Shown piece after piece: positions 16,720-25,014 of a stretch of DNA of 64,000 bases (the first letter of the stretch is position 1; every line of letters begins with the position of its first letter). The notes under the pieces are model-generated. The model worked only from the letters and a program-made list of their open reading frames with translations. It was not told where the DNA came from and ran no database searches. Both the position numbers and the translations under genes were made by a program. This DNA comes from Streptomyces violaceusniger. GTDB taxonomy: Bacteria > Actinomycetota > Actinomycetes > Streptomycetales > Streptomycetaceae. The stretch lies in the NCBI GenBank assembly GCA_005405945.1, contig BJHW01000001.1, positions 6,386,001-6,450,000 of the forward strand, in the 5' to 3' direction.

Positions 16720-16804
16720 TGGACGTGCGAGGCTGGCAGCAGCGCCGCACAGCCCGCCGCGGCCACCTCCCCGCCCCATCGTCACCGCTTAAGGAAACCG
16801 CCCC

Positions 16805-17545
16805 ATGAGCCCCGCCGACCACGGCGATCAGCCGGCCCGCATCCTGATCGTCGACGACGAGCCGGCCGTACGGGAAGCCCTGCAGCGCAGCCTCGTCTTC
16901 GAGGGCTACGCGACCGAGACCGCCGTGGACGGACTGGACGCGCTGGACAAGGTCGGCTCCTACGACCCCGAGCTGATCGTGCTCGATGTGCTGATGCCCC
17001 GGATGGACGGGCTGACCGCCGCGCGGCGGCTGCGCGCCACCGGGGTGACGCTGCCGATCCTCATGCTCACCGCGCGGGACACGGTCGGCGACCGGGTCAC
17101 CGGGCTCGACGCGGGCGCCGACGACTACCTCGTCAAACCCTTCGAACTGGACGAACTCCTGGCCCGTATCCGCGCCCTGCTGCGCCGCAGTTCCTACGCC
17201 GCCCAGCAGGGCGCGGCGCTGCCCGAGGGGGATGTGCTGGCCTTCGGCGACCTGCGGATGGACCTGACGACCCGCGAGGTCGCCCGGGGCGGGCGCCGCG
17301 TCGAGCTGACCCGGACCGAGTTCACCCTGCTGGAGATGTTCCTGGCCCATCCGCGCCAGGTGCTCACCCGTGAGCAGATCCTGAAGGCGGTGTGGGGCTT
17401 CGACTTCGAGCCGTCGTCCAACTCGCTGGACGTGTACGTGATGTATCTGCGCCGCAAGACCGAGGCGGGCGGCGAGCCGCGGCTCGTGCACACCGTGCGC
17501 GGGGTGGGGTACGTCCTGCGGCCCGCGGAGGGCGAGCCCTCGTGA
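16805..17545 (+). CDS. OmpR-family response regulator (MprA-like)
   Basis: This 246-residue regulator has a canonical receiver (acidic pair DDE near residue 19, phosphoacceptor Asp 61 in LIVLDVLMP, Lys in YLVKPF) and a winged-helix effector (LTRTEFTLLEMFLAHP, NSLDVYVMYLRRKTE, VRGVGYVL). AAGGAAA precedes the ATG. It overlaps the histidine kinase by GTGA and lies downstream of an HtrA-like protease, the arrangement of an envelope-stress system. The three direct repeats upstream of the protease are its most likely operator. Confidence 0.9.
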   Translation: MSPADHGDQPARILIVDDEPAVREALQRSLVFEGYATETAVDGLDALDKVGSYDPELIVLDVLMPRMDGLTAARRLRATGVTLPILMLTARDTVGDRVTGLDAGADDYLVKPFELDELLARIRALLRRSSYAAQQGAALPEGDVLAFGDLRMDLTTREVARGGRRVELTRTEFTLLEMFLAHPRQVLTREQILKAVWGFDFEPSSNSLDVYVMYLRRKTEAGGEPRLVHTVRGVGYVLRPAEGEPS

Positions 17546-18963
17546 GGTTCCGCACGCTGCCGCTGCGCTCGCGGCTGGCCCTGTTGACCGCCGTGGCGGT
17601 CGCGGTCGCGGTGGCGGTGTCCGCGTTCGCGTGCTGGCTGATCGTCCGGGAGCAGCTCAGCGCCCAACTCGACTCGTCCCTGCGCAACGTCACGGTGGAC
17701 GAGCGCAATGTGCTGAGCATCCTGGAGGCGTGCCAGAACCCCGAGGGCGCCGACGACCGCACCCCGCACGCCCTCGGCTCGTACTCCGTGCAGATCGTGC
17801 TGGCCGACGGGAGCCGCTGCACCCAGCCCGGGGCGACCAAGCTGCCGGTGACCACCGCCGATGTGGCCGTGGCCGTCGGGCAGCGGCCGAGCGCGCTGCA
17901 TGACGCGACGGGCGAGGGCGGCGAGGGCATGCGGGTGTTCACCTACCGGCCGACCTCCGGCCCCGGCAGCCCGCTGCCGCGCGGGATCGCCGTCTCCATG
18001 GCCCGCCCGCTGAGCGAGGTCGAGCATCCGCTGGGCACGCTCGCGCTGGTCCTCGCGCTCGTCGCCGGGGTCGGCGTCGTGGGCGCGGGAGCGGCGGGCC
18101 TGTGGATCGCGAGGACCGGGCTGAAGCCGGTGGACCGGCTGACCGAGGCGGTCGAGCATGTGGCCCGCACCGAGGACCTGGCCGTGCGCATCCCGGCGGA
18201 GGGCGATGACGAGATCGCCCGGCTGTCGCGGTCGTTCAACTCCATGACGGCGGCCCTCGCCTCCTCCCGCGACCGTCAGCAGCAGCTGATCGCGGACGCC
18301 GGGCATGAGCTGCGCACCCCGCTCACCTCGCTGCGGACCAATATCGAACTGCTCGCGCGCAGCGAGGAGACCGGGCGCGCGCTGCCGCCCGCCGACCGTA
18401 AGGCGCTCATGGGGAGCGTCAAGGCGCAGATGACCGAGCTGGCGGCGCTGATCGGCGACCTTCAGGAGCTGTCCCGCCCCGACGCCCTGCCCGGCAGCGG
18501 GCCCCCACAGGTGGTCGCCCTGCACGAGGTGGTGCGGACGGCCCTGGAGCGGGCCCGGCTGCGCGGTGCGCATCTCACGATCAACGCCTCGATCGAGCCG
18601 TGGTACGTCCGGGGTGAGGCGACCGCGCTGGAGCGGGCGCTGGTCAATCTGCTCGACAACGCCGTGAAGTTCAGCCCTTCGGGTGGTGTGATCGACGTTA
18701 TCCTCGGAAGCGGAGAGGTACGGGTGCGGGACCATGGCCCCGGCATCCCCGCCGAGGAACTGCCGCATGTCTTCGAGCGCTTCTGGCGCTCCCCGTCCGC
18801 CCGCAGCCTGCCCGGCTCGGGCCTCGGGCTGTCGATCGTGGCCCGTACGGTCCAGCAGTCGGGCGGCCAGGTGGGGCTGGAACCGGCCCCCGGCGGCGGC
18901 ACGGTCGCCTGGCTCAGACTCCCGGGCGCGCCGACGGCTCCGCCGGGGAGCGACGCCGACTGA
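17542..18963 (+). CDS. Sensor histidine kinase (MprB-like)
   Basis: This 473-residue kinase has TM1 (about 10-34), an extracellular sensor loop of about 125 residues, TM2 (about 165-190), HAMP (about 190-245), H-box DAGHELRTPLTSL with His 255, N-box NLLDNAVKF, G1 DHGPGIP, F-box FERFWR and G2 GSGLGLSI. The extracellular loop has two cysteines (EACQNPEG and SRCTQPG) that could form a disulfide. The GTG at 17542 overlaps the regulator stop codon. It should phosphorylate the upstream regulator in response to envelope stress. A 19-bp tandem duplication spans its stop codon. Confidence 0.9.
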   Translation: MRFRTLPLRSRLALLTAVAVAVAVAVSAFACWLIVREQLSAQLDSSLRNVTVDERNVLSILEACQNPEGADDRTPHALGSYSVQIVLADGSRCTQPGATKLPVTTADVAVAVGQRPSALHDATGEGGEGMRVFTYRPTSGPGSPLPRGIAVSMARPLSEVEHPLGTLALVLALVAGVGVVGAGAAGLWIARTGLKPVDRLTEAVEHVARTEDLAVRIPAEGDDEIARLSRSFNSMTAALASSRDRQQQLIADAGHELRTPLTSLRTNIELLARSEETGRALPPADRKALMGSVKAQMTELAALIGDLQELSRPDALPGSGPPQVVALHEVVRTALERARLRGAHLTINASIEPWYVRGEATALERALVNLLDNAVKFSPSGGVIDVILGSGEVRVRDHGPGIPAEELPHVFERFWRSPSARSLPGSGLGLSIVARTVQQSGGQVGLEPAPGGGTVAWLRLPGAPTAPPGSDAD

Positions 18964-18989
18964 GCGCGAGGACGCCGACTGAGCGCGAG
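18952..18989 (+). repeat. 19-bp tandem duplication over the kinase stop codon
   Basis: GACGCCGACTGAGCGCGAG occurs twice head to tail (18952-18970 and 18971-18989). The first copy contains the real stop TGA; the second repeats it. Confidence 0.95.
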
Positions 18990-18995
18990 TCCGAA

Positions 18996-19145
18996 GCGGC
19001 TCGGCCCGACTCGGGTCCGGCTCCGGTCCGGCTCCCGCCCGGTCCGGCTCGGTTCGCCTCGGCTCGGTCCGGCCCGGGTTCGGCTCGGCTCGGCTCGGCT
19101 CGGTCCGGCTCAGCCCGGCCCGGTTCGGGGGTCCGGTTCGGCTCA
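18996..19145. repeat. GGCTC/GGTCC pentamer microsatellite
   Basis: About 150 bp are built from CGGCTC, CGGTCC and CGGCTCGG steps, including four perfect GGCTC steps in a row near 19080. There is no gene; it fills the 221-bp gap between the kinase and the convergent DUF2993 gene. Confidence 0.8.
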
Positions 19146-19184
19146 GACATCAGCCGCCGCAGCGGCCGGGCGGGTCCGACGGAC

Positions 19185-20486
19185 TCAGCGGGTCTTCCCG
19201 AAATTCAGCCCCGCACCGGTCAGATCGGCCCGAATCCCCTCCGGGGACACGCCGATGTTCGCCAGCCGGATGCCCTTGGCCTTTTCGGGCAGCTGGAAGG
19301 AGAGTTCCAGCTTGTTCGTCAGCTCCGGCACCTTCAGCCGCGCCAGCGCCGCCGCCACCGTCGGATCGATGCCGAGCTTCCTGGCCAGCTGGGGATGGTC
19401 GTTGGCCGCCTGGACGAGGTTGACCGCGAGCAGCGCGGGGACGAACCGCGGCGCGCCCGTGATCTCGTCCAGCTTCCGCTCGTCGTTCAGCGCCTGCCCC
19501 GCCTCCACCGGCGACACCCCGAGCTTCTCCGCCACCGACGGGATCGACAGCAGCGCCTGCGCCTTCTCGGAGTCCTCGCTGATCTGCGTGGCCGCCTTCT
19601 TGTGCAGATACAGCCCGGCGCGCGGCTCGGGGCCGGGCCGGTAGGTGGCGATCCCGGGGATGTCCAGCCGCATATCGGTGACGCTGGTGGAGATCCCACG
19701 GTCTCCCTGGCGCCGGATATGTGCCTGGGCGTGCAGCGACACCTGCTGGCCCGCGACCGGCAGTTTCCCGTCCGCGCGCACCGAGCTGGGCCCCAGCGCC
19801 CGGAACCGCACCTGGGAGGCGCCCAGTTCACGGCTGAGGTCCTCGAAGGACAGCAGCACGTCGCCCTTCATCCGGCCCACCGTCGCGCCCCTGAAGGAGC
19901 TGGGCAGATCTCCTACGATCCGGATGTCCTGGGCCTGGGCGCGCACCTCGGCGAGCGAGACCCGGTCGGCCGCCACGTCCGGCACGGCGATGTCGACCTG
20001 CTGGAGGTCCTTACCCAGCACCTGGGTGAGGAACGGGAAGCCGTGGATGGTCACGTTCGGTGCCGTGGCCAGGTTCAGCTTCTTCTGGAGCTCCTGCTCG
20101 GCCTTGCGCTCGGCGTACATCACCGCGCAGCGGTCGCCCAGCACCAGCAGCAGGGCCAGGACGACCAGCCCGATCAGCGCCTTCGCGGTGCGCGGCACCG
20201 CCCGGAAGCGGCCGCGCCGACGCCGGGACGAGCGGCGGTGGTTGGGCGGTGACCACTGCTCGCCGTCGTCCACGGAGCCCGAGGCGGCCGGCTTGTCTCT
20301 GCGCCCGCCGAGGTCGGCGTCGTCGTCATCGTCCGACGTCAGGCCGAGGCCCAGCGGGTCGTCCGGATCGTACGGGTCGGCCAGCTCGGCGAGTTCCTCG
20401 TACGGGTTCCGATAATGAACGCCGGGTGAACCAATGTGGGGGTGTGAGGACTGCGGTGCAGGTATGCGTGTGGGGGATCGCATCAC
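19185..20486 (-). CDS. DUF2993/LmeA-like protein with cytoplasmic N-terminal region
   Basis: This protein of about 433 residues has an acidic N-terminus (DDDDDADLGG) and a basic patch (RRSSRRRRGRFR), then one TM helix (about 103-120, ALIGLVVLALLLVLGD), then an extracellular DUF2993 domain with PNVTIHGFPFLTQVLG. It is longer than its paralogue at 5348-6034 through an inserted C-terminal part (residues about 265-380). Members of the family bind phospholipid in the cell envelope. The start is uncertain: GTG 20486 or ATG 20483, neither with a clear ribosome binding site. Confidence 0.8.
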   Translation of the reverse strand: MMRSPTRIPAPQSSHPHIGSPGVHYRNPYEELAELADPYDPDDPLGLGLTSDDDDDADLGGRRDKPAASGSVDDGEQWSPPNHRRSSRRRRGRFRAVPRTAKALIGLVVLALLLVLGDRCAVMYAERKAEQELQKKLNLATAPNVTIHGFPFLTQVLGKDLQQVDIAVPDVAADRVSLAEVRAQAQDIRIVGDLPSSFRGATVGRMKGDVLLSFEDLSRELGASQVRFRALGPSSVRADGKLPVAGQQVSLHAQAHIRRQGDRGISTSVTDMRLDIPGIATYRPGPEPRAGLYLHKKAATQISEDSEKAQALLSIPSVAEKLGVSPVEAGQALNDERKLDEITGAPRFVPALLAVNLVQAANDHPQLARKLGIDPTVAAALARLKVPELTNKLELSFQLPEKAKGIRLANIGVSPEGIRADLTGAGLNFGKTR

Positions 20487-20584
20487 TCAATAGCACCACG
20501 GCACACTGCTCCACCCGCAAGTCCTAGCGGCGATACGTGGCGAACGGCACGTTCCGATTTTGCCTTCCGTGCACGTGCCGTTTC

Positions 20585-20632
20585 TCAGCGCGTGCTGCTC
20601 TTAGCGCGTGCTGCTCTCAGCGCGTGCCGCGT
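20585..20632 (-). repeat. 16-bp tandem repeat of the RRM gene 3' end
   Basis: On the minus strand CACGCGCTGAGAGCAG, CACGCGCTAAGAGCAG and CACGCGCTGAGA follow each other with a 16-bp period. Stop codons occur at 20617, 20601 and 20585 (TGA, TAA, TGA). The first is the gene stop; the others are duplicates in the same frame register. Confidence 0.9.
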
Positions 20633-20877
20633 GAGACCGCCCTCGCCTCGGTGACCGTCACCGCCCTGCCGTCCATCTCACAGCCGTCGAGCTGGGCCAT
20701 CGCCTTCTCCGCGGCCACCTCGTCCATCTCCACGAACCCGAACCCCCGCGAGCGGCCACTCTCCCGGTCGGTGATCACGGTGGCGTCCAGCACCTCGCCG
20801 AACTGCCCGAACAGGGTCGCCAGGTCCTGTGTCGTCGTCTGGTAGCTCAAGTTGCCCACATGCAGTCGTTTGGACAT
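20617..20877 (-). CDS. Small RRM RNA-binding protein
   Basis: This 86-residue protein is a single RNA recognition motif: RNP2 is LHVGNLS (residues 5-11) and RNP1 is RGFGFVEM (about 44-51). It resembles the glycine-rich Rbp proteins of cyanobacteria but without the glycine tail. It probably binds single-stranded RNA in the cytoplasm. The ATG at 20877 follows AAGGAGAG. It is apparently monocistronic. The duplicated stop codons downstream are described separately. Confidence 0.9.
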   Translation of the reverse strand: MSKRLHVGNLSYQTTTQDLATLFGQFGEVLDATVITDRESGRSRGFGFVEMDEVAAEKAMAQLDGCEMDGRAVTVTEARAVSRGTR

Positions 20878-20990
20878 GACCGGCTCTCCTTGTTCTCCGT
20901 GGTTCCCAGGGGAGCGAACCGGGTCAATCCTCTCAGCGGGGTACGAATCCGGCCACCCATATGGGCTGAACCGGTCATGCGGCATACGGC

Positions 20991-22124
20991 TCAGTGCAGC
21001 GTGCCGAGCTGTTCCTTGGCGTACGGCACGAGCGCGTCCGTGCGCCCGGTCAGCACCTTCTCGGCCCACTCGGGGTCGGCGAGCAGGGCCCGCCCGATGG
21101 CCACGAGATCGAACTCGTCCCGCTCCAGCCGGTCCAGCAGATTCTCGATGTCCGCCACCTGGGCCCGCTCGCTGCCGGTCCCCGGCACGAACGTCGGCAG
21201 GAAGTCCTGGTTCAGGCCGACCGAGCCGACCGTGATCGTCGGCTTCCCGGTGAGCTTCTTCGTCCAGCCCGCGAGGTTCAGGTCCGAGCCCTCGAACTCC
21301 GGCGTCCAGTAGCGCCGGGTGGACGAGTGGAAGACATCCACCCCCGCCTCCACGAGCGGGGTGAGTAGCGCCTCCAGCTCCTGCGGGGTCTCGGCCATCC
21401 GCACGTCGTAGTGGTCCTGCTTCCACTGGGACGTACGGAAGATGATCGGGAACTCGGCGGAGACGGCCTTGCGGCAGGCCGCCACCAGCTCGGCCGCGAA
21501 CCGGACCCTCGACGCCGGGTCGCCGCCGTAGGCGTCGGTACGGCGGTTGGTGCCGCCCCACAGGAACTGGTCGATCAAGTACCCATGCGCCCCGTGGAGT
21601 TCGACCCCGTCGAAGCCGATCCGCTCGGCGGCGGCGGCCGCGTCGGCGAAGGCGGCGATCACCGCGTCCACGTCGCCCTGCGTCATCGCCCGCCCGATCG
21701 GCCGCCCGTCCAGCCCGACGCCGGACGGGCTCAGCACGGGCGCCTCGGGGTACGGGGGCGCCCCTTCCGCCCGCGAAACCCCCACATGCCAGATCTGCGG
21801 CGCGATCCGCCCACCGGCGCTGTGCACCTGCTTCACGACCTCGGCCCACCCGGCCAGGGCGTCCTCCCCGTAGAAGCGCGGCACGCTGTCGCTCAACCCG
21901 GCCGAGGGGTGGTCGACATAGGTCCCCTCGGTAATGATCAGCCCCACCCCGGCGGCGGCCCGGCGCGCGTAGTACGCCACGACCTGGGCATTGGGCACGC
22001 CGCCCGGCGAGAACATGCGGGTCATCGGCGCCATGGCGATCCGATTGGGCACGGCGAGCCCGCCCACGGTGAAGGGGCGGGACAGCACCTGGGCCGCACG
22101 CTCGGCGCTCCTGCTTATGGACAC
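20991..22124 (-). CDS. Old Yellow Enzyme-family NADH:flavin oxidoreductase
   Basis: This 377-residue FMN-dependent TIM-barrel oxidoreductase contains PFTVGGLAVPNRIAMAPMTR at the N-terminus, the active-site HGAHGYLIDQFL and ITVGSVGL / VAIGRALLADP near the phosphate-binding end. Family members reduce activated alkenes such as enones and nitro-compounds with NAD(P)H. The physiological substrate is unknown. The start is the ATG at 22124. It is transcribed from its own region, with a 75-bp gap before the next minus-strand gene. Confidence 0.88.
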   Translation of the reverse strand: MSISRSAERAAQVLSRPFTVGGLAVPNRIAMAPMTRMFSPGGVPNAQVVAYYARRAAAGVGLIITEGTYVDHPSAGLSDSVPRFYGEDALAGWAEVVKQVHSAGGRIAPQIWHVGVSRAEGAPPYPEAPVLSPSGVGLDGRPIGRAMTQGDVDAVIAAFADAAAAAERIGFDGVELHGAHGYLIDQFLWGGTNRRTDAYGGDPASRVRFAAELVAACRKAVSAEFPIIFRTSQWKQDHYDVRMAETPQELEALLTPLVEAGVDVFHSSTRRYWTPEFEGSDLNLAGWTKKLTGKPTITVGSVGLNQDFLPTFVPGTGSERAQVADIENLLDRLERDEFDLVAIGRALLADPEWAEKVLTGRTDALVPYAKEQLGTLH

Positions 22125-22199
22125 GTGGATACTCCTTGACCGGACGTCATCACCGCGCGGAATCGCGCGGCCCGGCCAAGCTAAAACCTGACGTCGGCG

Positions 22200-22748
22200 T
22201 CAGGGGCAAGTACCGGAGGCTGCCTCCGCAGAGCCGAGAAGCTCGCGGTAGCGCTTGGCGTGCACGGCGAGGTTCTCGTCGGAGACGGTGCGGGCGCCGT
22301 GCAGAACCAGCGGCTCGGCGAGGCGCATGCCGATCAGGCGGGCGGTGGCGTCGAGGGGCGCCAGCAGCTGGGTCATCGTGAATCGGGAAGTGGGATCGAC
22401 AGCGGCGTACGACTCTTCCGGCCCGCCTGTGGAGGTGACCAACTGGAGGGTCTTGCCGCGCAGCGCGGAGCCGCCGCTGCCGTAGGCGAAGCCATGGGTG
22501 AGGACCTGGTCGATCCATGCCTTGAGCACTGCGGGGACGGAGTACCAGTACCAGGGGAACTGCCACACGATCCGGTCGTGGTCCCGCAGCAGTTGCTGCT
22601 CACGGGCGATGTCGAAACGACCGTCGCGGCAGGCGGGGCCGAGCTCGTGGACGGTGACGTGTGCGAGGTCGCTCACGGCCTCGGCCAGGCGGGCGGTGAT
22701 GCGGGAGGAGGTCAGGTCGGGGTGGGCAACGACAACCAGAGTGCGCAT
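22200..22748 (-). CDS. NAD(P)H quinone oxidoreductase (flavodoxin-like fold)
   Basis: This 182-residue enzyme has VVVAHPDLTSSRITARL at the N-terminus (FMN-phosphate region), FPWYWYSVPAVLKAWIDQVL (substrate-loop motif of the MdaB/KefF type) and STGGPEESY. It should carry FMN or FAD and reduce quinones by two electrons. It is divergent from a TetR gene, and two palindromic operators sit over its promoter, so it is probably induced by a compound that binds that repressor. Confidence 0.88.
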   Translation of the reverse strand: MRTLVVVAHPDLTSSRITARLAEAVSDLAHVTVHELGPACRDGRFDIAREQQLLRDHDRIVWQFPWYWYSVPAVLKAWIDQVLTHGFAYGSGGSALRGKTLQLVTSTGGPEESYAAVDPTSRFTMTQLLAPLDATARLIGMRLAEPLVLHGARTVSDENLAVHAKRYRELLGSAEAASGTCP

Positions 22749-22782
22749 CGAGGTTGATCCTTGACTGTGGTCGCTTCTTGTG

Positions 22783-22823
22783 ACGGATCGTTCCGTACCG
22801 GAGTTTGTGACGGAACGATCCGT
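22783..22823. promoter_or_regulatory. Twin TetR operators in the divergent promoter region
   Basis: ACGGATCGTTCCGT (22783-22796) and ACGGAACGATCCGT (22810-22823) are each ACGGA-N4-TCCGT palindromes and exact reverse complements of one another, with centres 27 bp apart. They should bind the TetR protein encoded at 22868. Confidence 0.8.
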
Positions 22824-22830
22824 CTGTCAA
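22802..22830 (-). promoter_or_regulatory. Promoter of the quinone oxidoreductase gene
   Basis: On the minus strand TTGACA (22825-22830) and CAAACT (22802-22807) are 17 bp apart. One operator fills the spacer, so repressor binding would block RNA polymerase. Confidence 0.6.
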
Positions 22831-22867
22831 GCTGAGGCCGTGCCCAGCGAAGTGGAAGGAGCGCACC

Positions 22868-23455
22868 ATGGCTCGCAAGACAGCGGAGGAGAACCGGCGC
22901 CATGTCCTGGCCGTGGCGAGCCGCCTGTACTACCAGCGCGGCATCCGCGCTGTCGGTATGGACCTGGTGGTCAAGGAGAGCGGGGTCGGCAACGCCACCG
23001 TCTATCGCCAGTTCCCCACCAAAGACGCTCTCGCCAGCGCCTACACACAAGACCGCGCCGACGCGTGGTTCGAGCGCATGCGCCAGGCCTCCGACCAGGC
23101 CGACGACCCGCGCGAGAAGCTCCTCGCGATCTTCACGGCCGTCATCGAGGAGACCAGACTGCCCACCTTCCGGGGCTGCCCCATGCTCAACACCCATACC
23201 GAGTTCCCCGACCCGGAACACCCCGCGAACCGTGTGGCGGTCACCCACGAGCAGCGGGTCCGCGACTGGATGCGTGACTTGGCGGCCGACGCCCGCGCTT
23301 CCGACCCCGACCAGCTCGCCGACGATCTAGTCCTCGTCCTCAATGGCGTCTACGTCACCGCCACCGTCCTCGGCCCCCAGGGCCCGGCTCAGCGCACCGG
23401 TGAACTCGCCCGCCGCCTCATCTGGGCCGCCTGCGACGAATCTGGCCGCGCCTGA
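22868..23455 (+). CDS. TetR-family repressor
   Basis: This 195-residue regulator has a TetR N-terminal HTH (VVKESGVGNATVYRQFPTKD, about residues 36-55) and a C-terminal ligand domain containing FRGCPMLNTHTEFPDPEHP, a Cys-containing motif seen in regulators of flavin oxidoreductases. It is divergent from a quinone oxidoreductase gene with two palindromes between them, so it is probably the repressor of that gene and of itself. GGAAGGAGC precedes the ATG at 22868. Confidence 0.88.
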   Translation: MARKTAEENRRHVLAVASRLYYQRGIRAVGMDLVVKESGVGNATVYRQFPTKDALASAYTQDRADAWFERMRQASDQADDPREKLLAIFTAVIEETRLPTFRGCPMLNTHTEFPDPEHPANRVAVTHEQRVRDWMRDLAADARASDPDQLADDLVLVLNGVYVTATVLGPQGPAQRTGELARRLIWAACDESGRA

Positions 23456-23478
23456 ACCCGGGCCTGACCGGCCGTGCA

Positions 23479-23546
23479 GGGGCACCCCTTGGAAATCGCT
23501 TGATGTATTAGTTGCGCCAGATCAAGCGTTTTCGAAGGGGGTACCC
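23479..23546. repeat. Long hairpin element, copy 1
   Basis: The arms at 23479-23504 and 23521-23546 are inverted repeats (21 of 26 positions pair; core CGCTTGAT/ATCAAGCG) around the loop 23505-23520 containing TAGTTGC. A second copy lies at 25223-25292 in the same orientation, with shared flanking sequence to the right. No gene is seen between 23456 and 23681. Confidence 0.75.
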
Positions 23547-23681
23547 AGGAGGGCCGCACCCCCACCGGCCCTCCGGCCGGCAACGCGCCTTACGCCCCTG
23601 TTGGCGCATACCGCGCTCTACTGCCCCTCGACGGGCGAAGCCCACACTGGTTGCCTGACCAACGATGCGAGGGGGCCCGAC

Positions 23682-23801
23682 ATGGGATCGCACGGCAAGC
23701 CGCCCACACCAAACCCGCAGCCGAAGCAGCCGAGCCCGCGGGACTCGGACGGACAGCACCCGGATGTCTCCGGGCCGGGCGGGGGGACGCACCGCAAGTG
23801 A
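23682..23801 (+). CDS. 39-residue Pro/Gly-rich peptide, possible RiPP precursor
   Basis: The ATG at 23682 follows GAGGGG by about 7 nt. The peptide begins MGSHGKPPTPNPQPKQPSPR, continues DSDGQHPDVSGPGG and ends GTHRK before TGA at 23799-23801. It is basic, Pro-rich, has no Cys or aromatic residues, and contains Asp-Gly (Asp 23) and Asp 21 and Asp 28. It overlaps the next gene by GTGA. That gene is PIMT-like, and PIMT relatives convert Asp to aspartimide or isoaspartate in some RiPPs, so this may be the substrate. That function is inferred; no precursor family was recognised. Confidence 0.5.
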   Translation: MGSHGKPPTPNPQPKQPSPRDSDGQHPDVSGPGGGTHRK

Positions 23802-24904
23802 CCGACCTGGAAGGGCTCCACGCGCGGGCGGCCGAGACGCTCGACATCACCGAGCCATGGGTGCGGCGCGCGTTCGAGGCCGTCCCGCGACACGAGTTCG
23901 TCCCCGGCACCGTATGGGTGGTGGACGGGGGCGCATACCGGCCGCTCCGCCGAGAGGACGACCCGGACCGGTGGGCCCGCATGGTGTACGACCCCGCACA
24001 GGCCACCGCCACCCAGGTGGATGACGGAGCCCCTGGCCCTGCGGGCGGCGATGTGCCCACCAGCTCCATCTCGGCGCCGGCCGCCGTGGTGACCATGCTC
24101 GCCGAACTGGACCTGCGTCCGGGGCATCGGGTGCTGGAGATCGGGGCGGGCACCGGGTACAACGCGGCGCTGCTGGCCGAGCGGGCGGGCGCCGACCGCG
24201 TGACCACGCTGGACATCGACCCGGTTGTGGCCGACGGCGCGCGAGCCGCGCTGCACCGGGCCGGGTACGGCGGGGTGACGGTGCTGGAGGCGGACGGCGA
24301 GCGGGGCTGGCGGAGCGGCGCGCCGTACGACCGGCTGGTGGCGACGGCCTCGGTGACCTCGATCCCCTGGGCGTGGGTGGAGCAGGTGCGGCCCGGCGGC
24401 CTGATCCTGGCCCCCTTCCGGACCGCGTTCTGCTCACACGGACTCGCGCGGCTGACTATCTCAGAGGGCTGTGCCGAGGGCCGGTTCGCGGGCGCGGTGA
24501 CGTTCATGGCGGTGCGGGGCCAGCGGGCGCGCCCGCGTATCGAGGGAGTCTTCTCCACGGAGTCGTGGGAGGAGAGCCGTGAGGCCAAGGCGGCGTTGGA
24601 CGTGGCGGTGCTCGCCGACCCGCATGCCGAGTTCGCGGTGGGGCTGAGGCTCGCGGACGTGGCGCACTGGCCGCAGGACGGCGGGCACTGGTGGTGCAGC
24701 CGCGACTCGTGGGCGTACGCGGCGGAGGGCGCGGTGCACCAGTGGGGCCCGCGCGACCTGGCTGACGAGACCGCCCAGGCCCTCGCCTGGTGGGAGGGCG
24801 CCGGGCGCCCGGAGCTGTTCGACTTCGGGCTGACGGTCACGGCTGACGATCACTGGGTGTGGCTCGGCGATCCCTCGGCGGCGTGGCCCCTGCCCGCCGC
24901 GTAG
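23798..24904 (+). CDS. PIMT-like SAM-dependent O-methyltransferase with C-terminal extension
   Basis: This 368-residue protein resembles protein-L-isoaspartate O-methyltransferase. An N-terminal helical part includes AFEAVPRHEFVPG, SSISAP is at residues 89-94, and SAM motif I is VLEIGAGTGYNA (112-123), followed by VTTLDIDPV and VRPGGLILAPF. Cellular PIMT is about 210-220 residues; this protein has about 120 more, including DGGHWWCSRDSWAYAAEG, as in PIMT homologues of peptide-maturation clusters. The GTG start overlaps the upstream peptide stop. It may methylate Asp side chains of that peptide. Alternatively it is a general protein-repair or small-molecule methyltransferase. Confidence 0.75.
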   Translation: MTDLEGLHARAAETLDITEPWVRRAFEAVPRHEFVPGTVWVVDGGAYRPLRREDDPDRWARMVYDPAQATATQVDDGAPGPAGGDVPTSSISAPAAVVTMLAELDLRPGHRVLEIGAGTGYNAALLAERAGADRVTTLDIDPVVADGARAALHRAGYGGVTVLEADGERGWRSGAPYDRLVATASVTSIPWAWVEQVRPGGLILAPFRTAFCSHGLARLTISEGCAEGRFAGAVTFMAVRGQRARPRIEGVFSTESWEESREAKAALDVAVLADPHAEFAVGLRLADVAHWPQDGGHWWCSRDSWAYAAEGAVHQWGPRDLADETAQALAWWEGAGRPELFDFGLTVTADDHWVWLGDPSAAWPLPAA

Positions 24905-25014
24905 CCGGAGCGCCGTCCCGTCGACCGGGGGCCGTCCCGCTCGCCTGACGGGCCGCCTCAGCCGGGGCGCCGCATCGGTGGGGGCGCCGCGTCGGTCGGG
25001 TGCGGCGCATGGGC

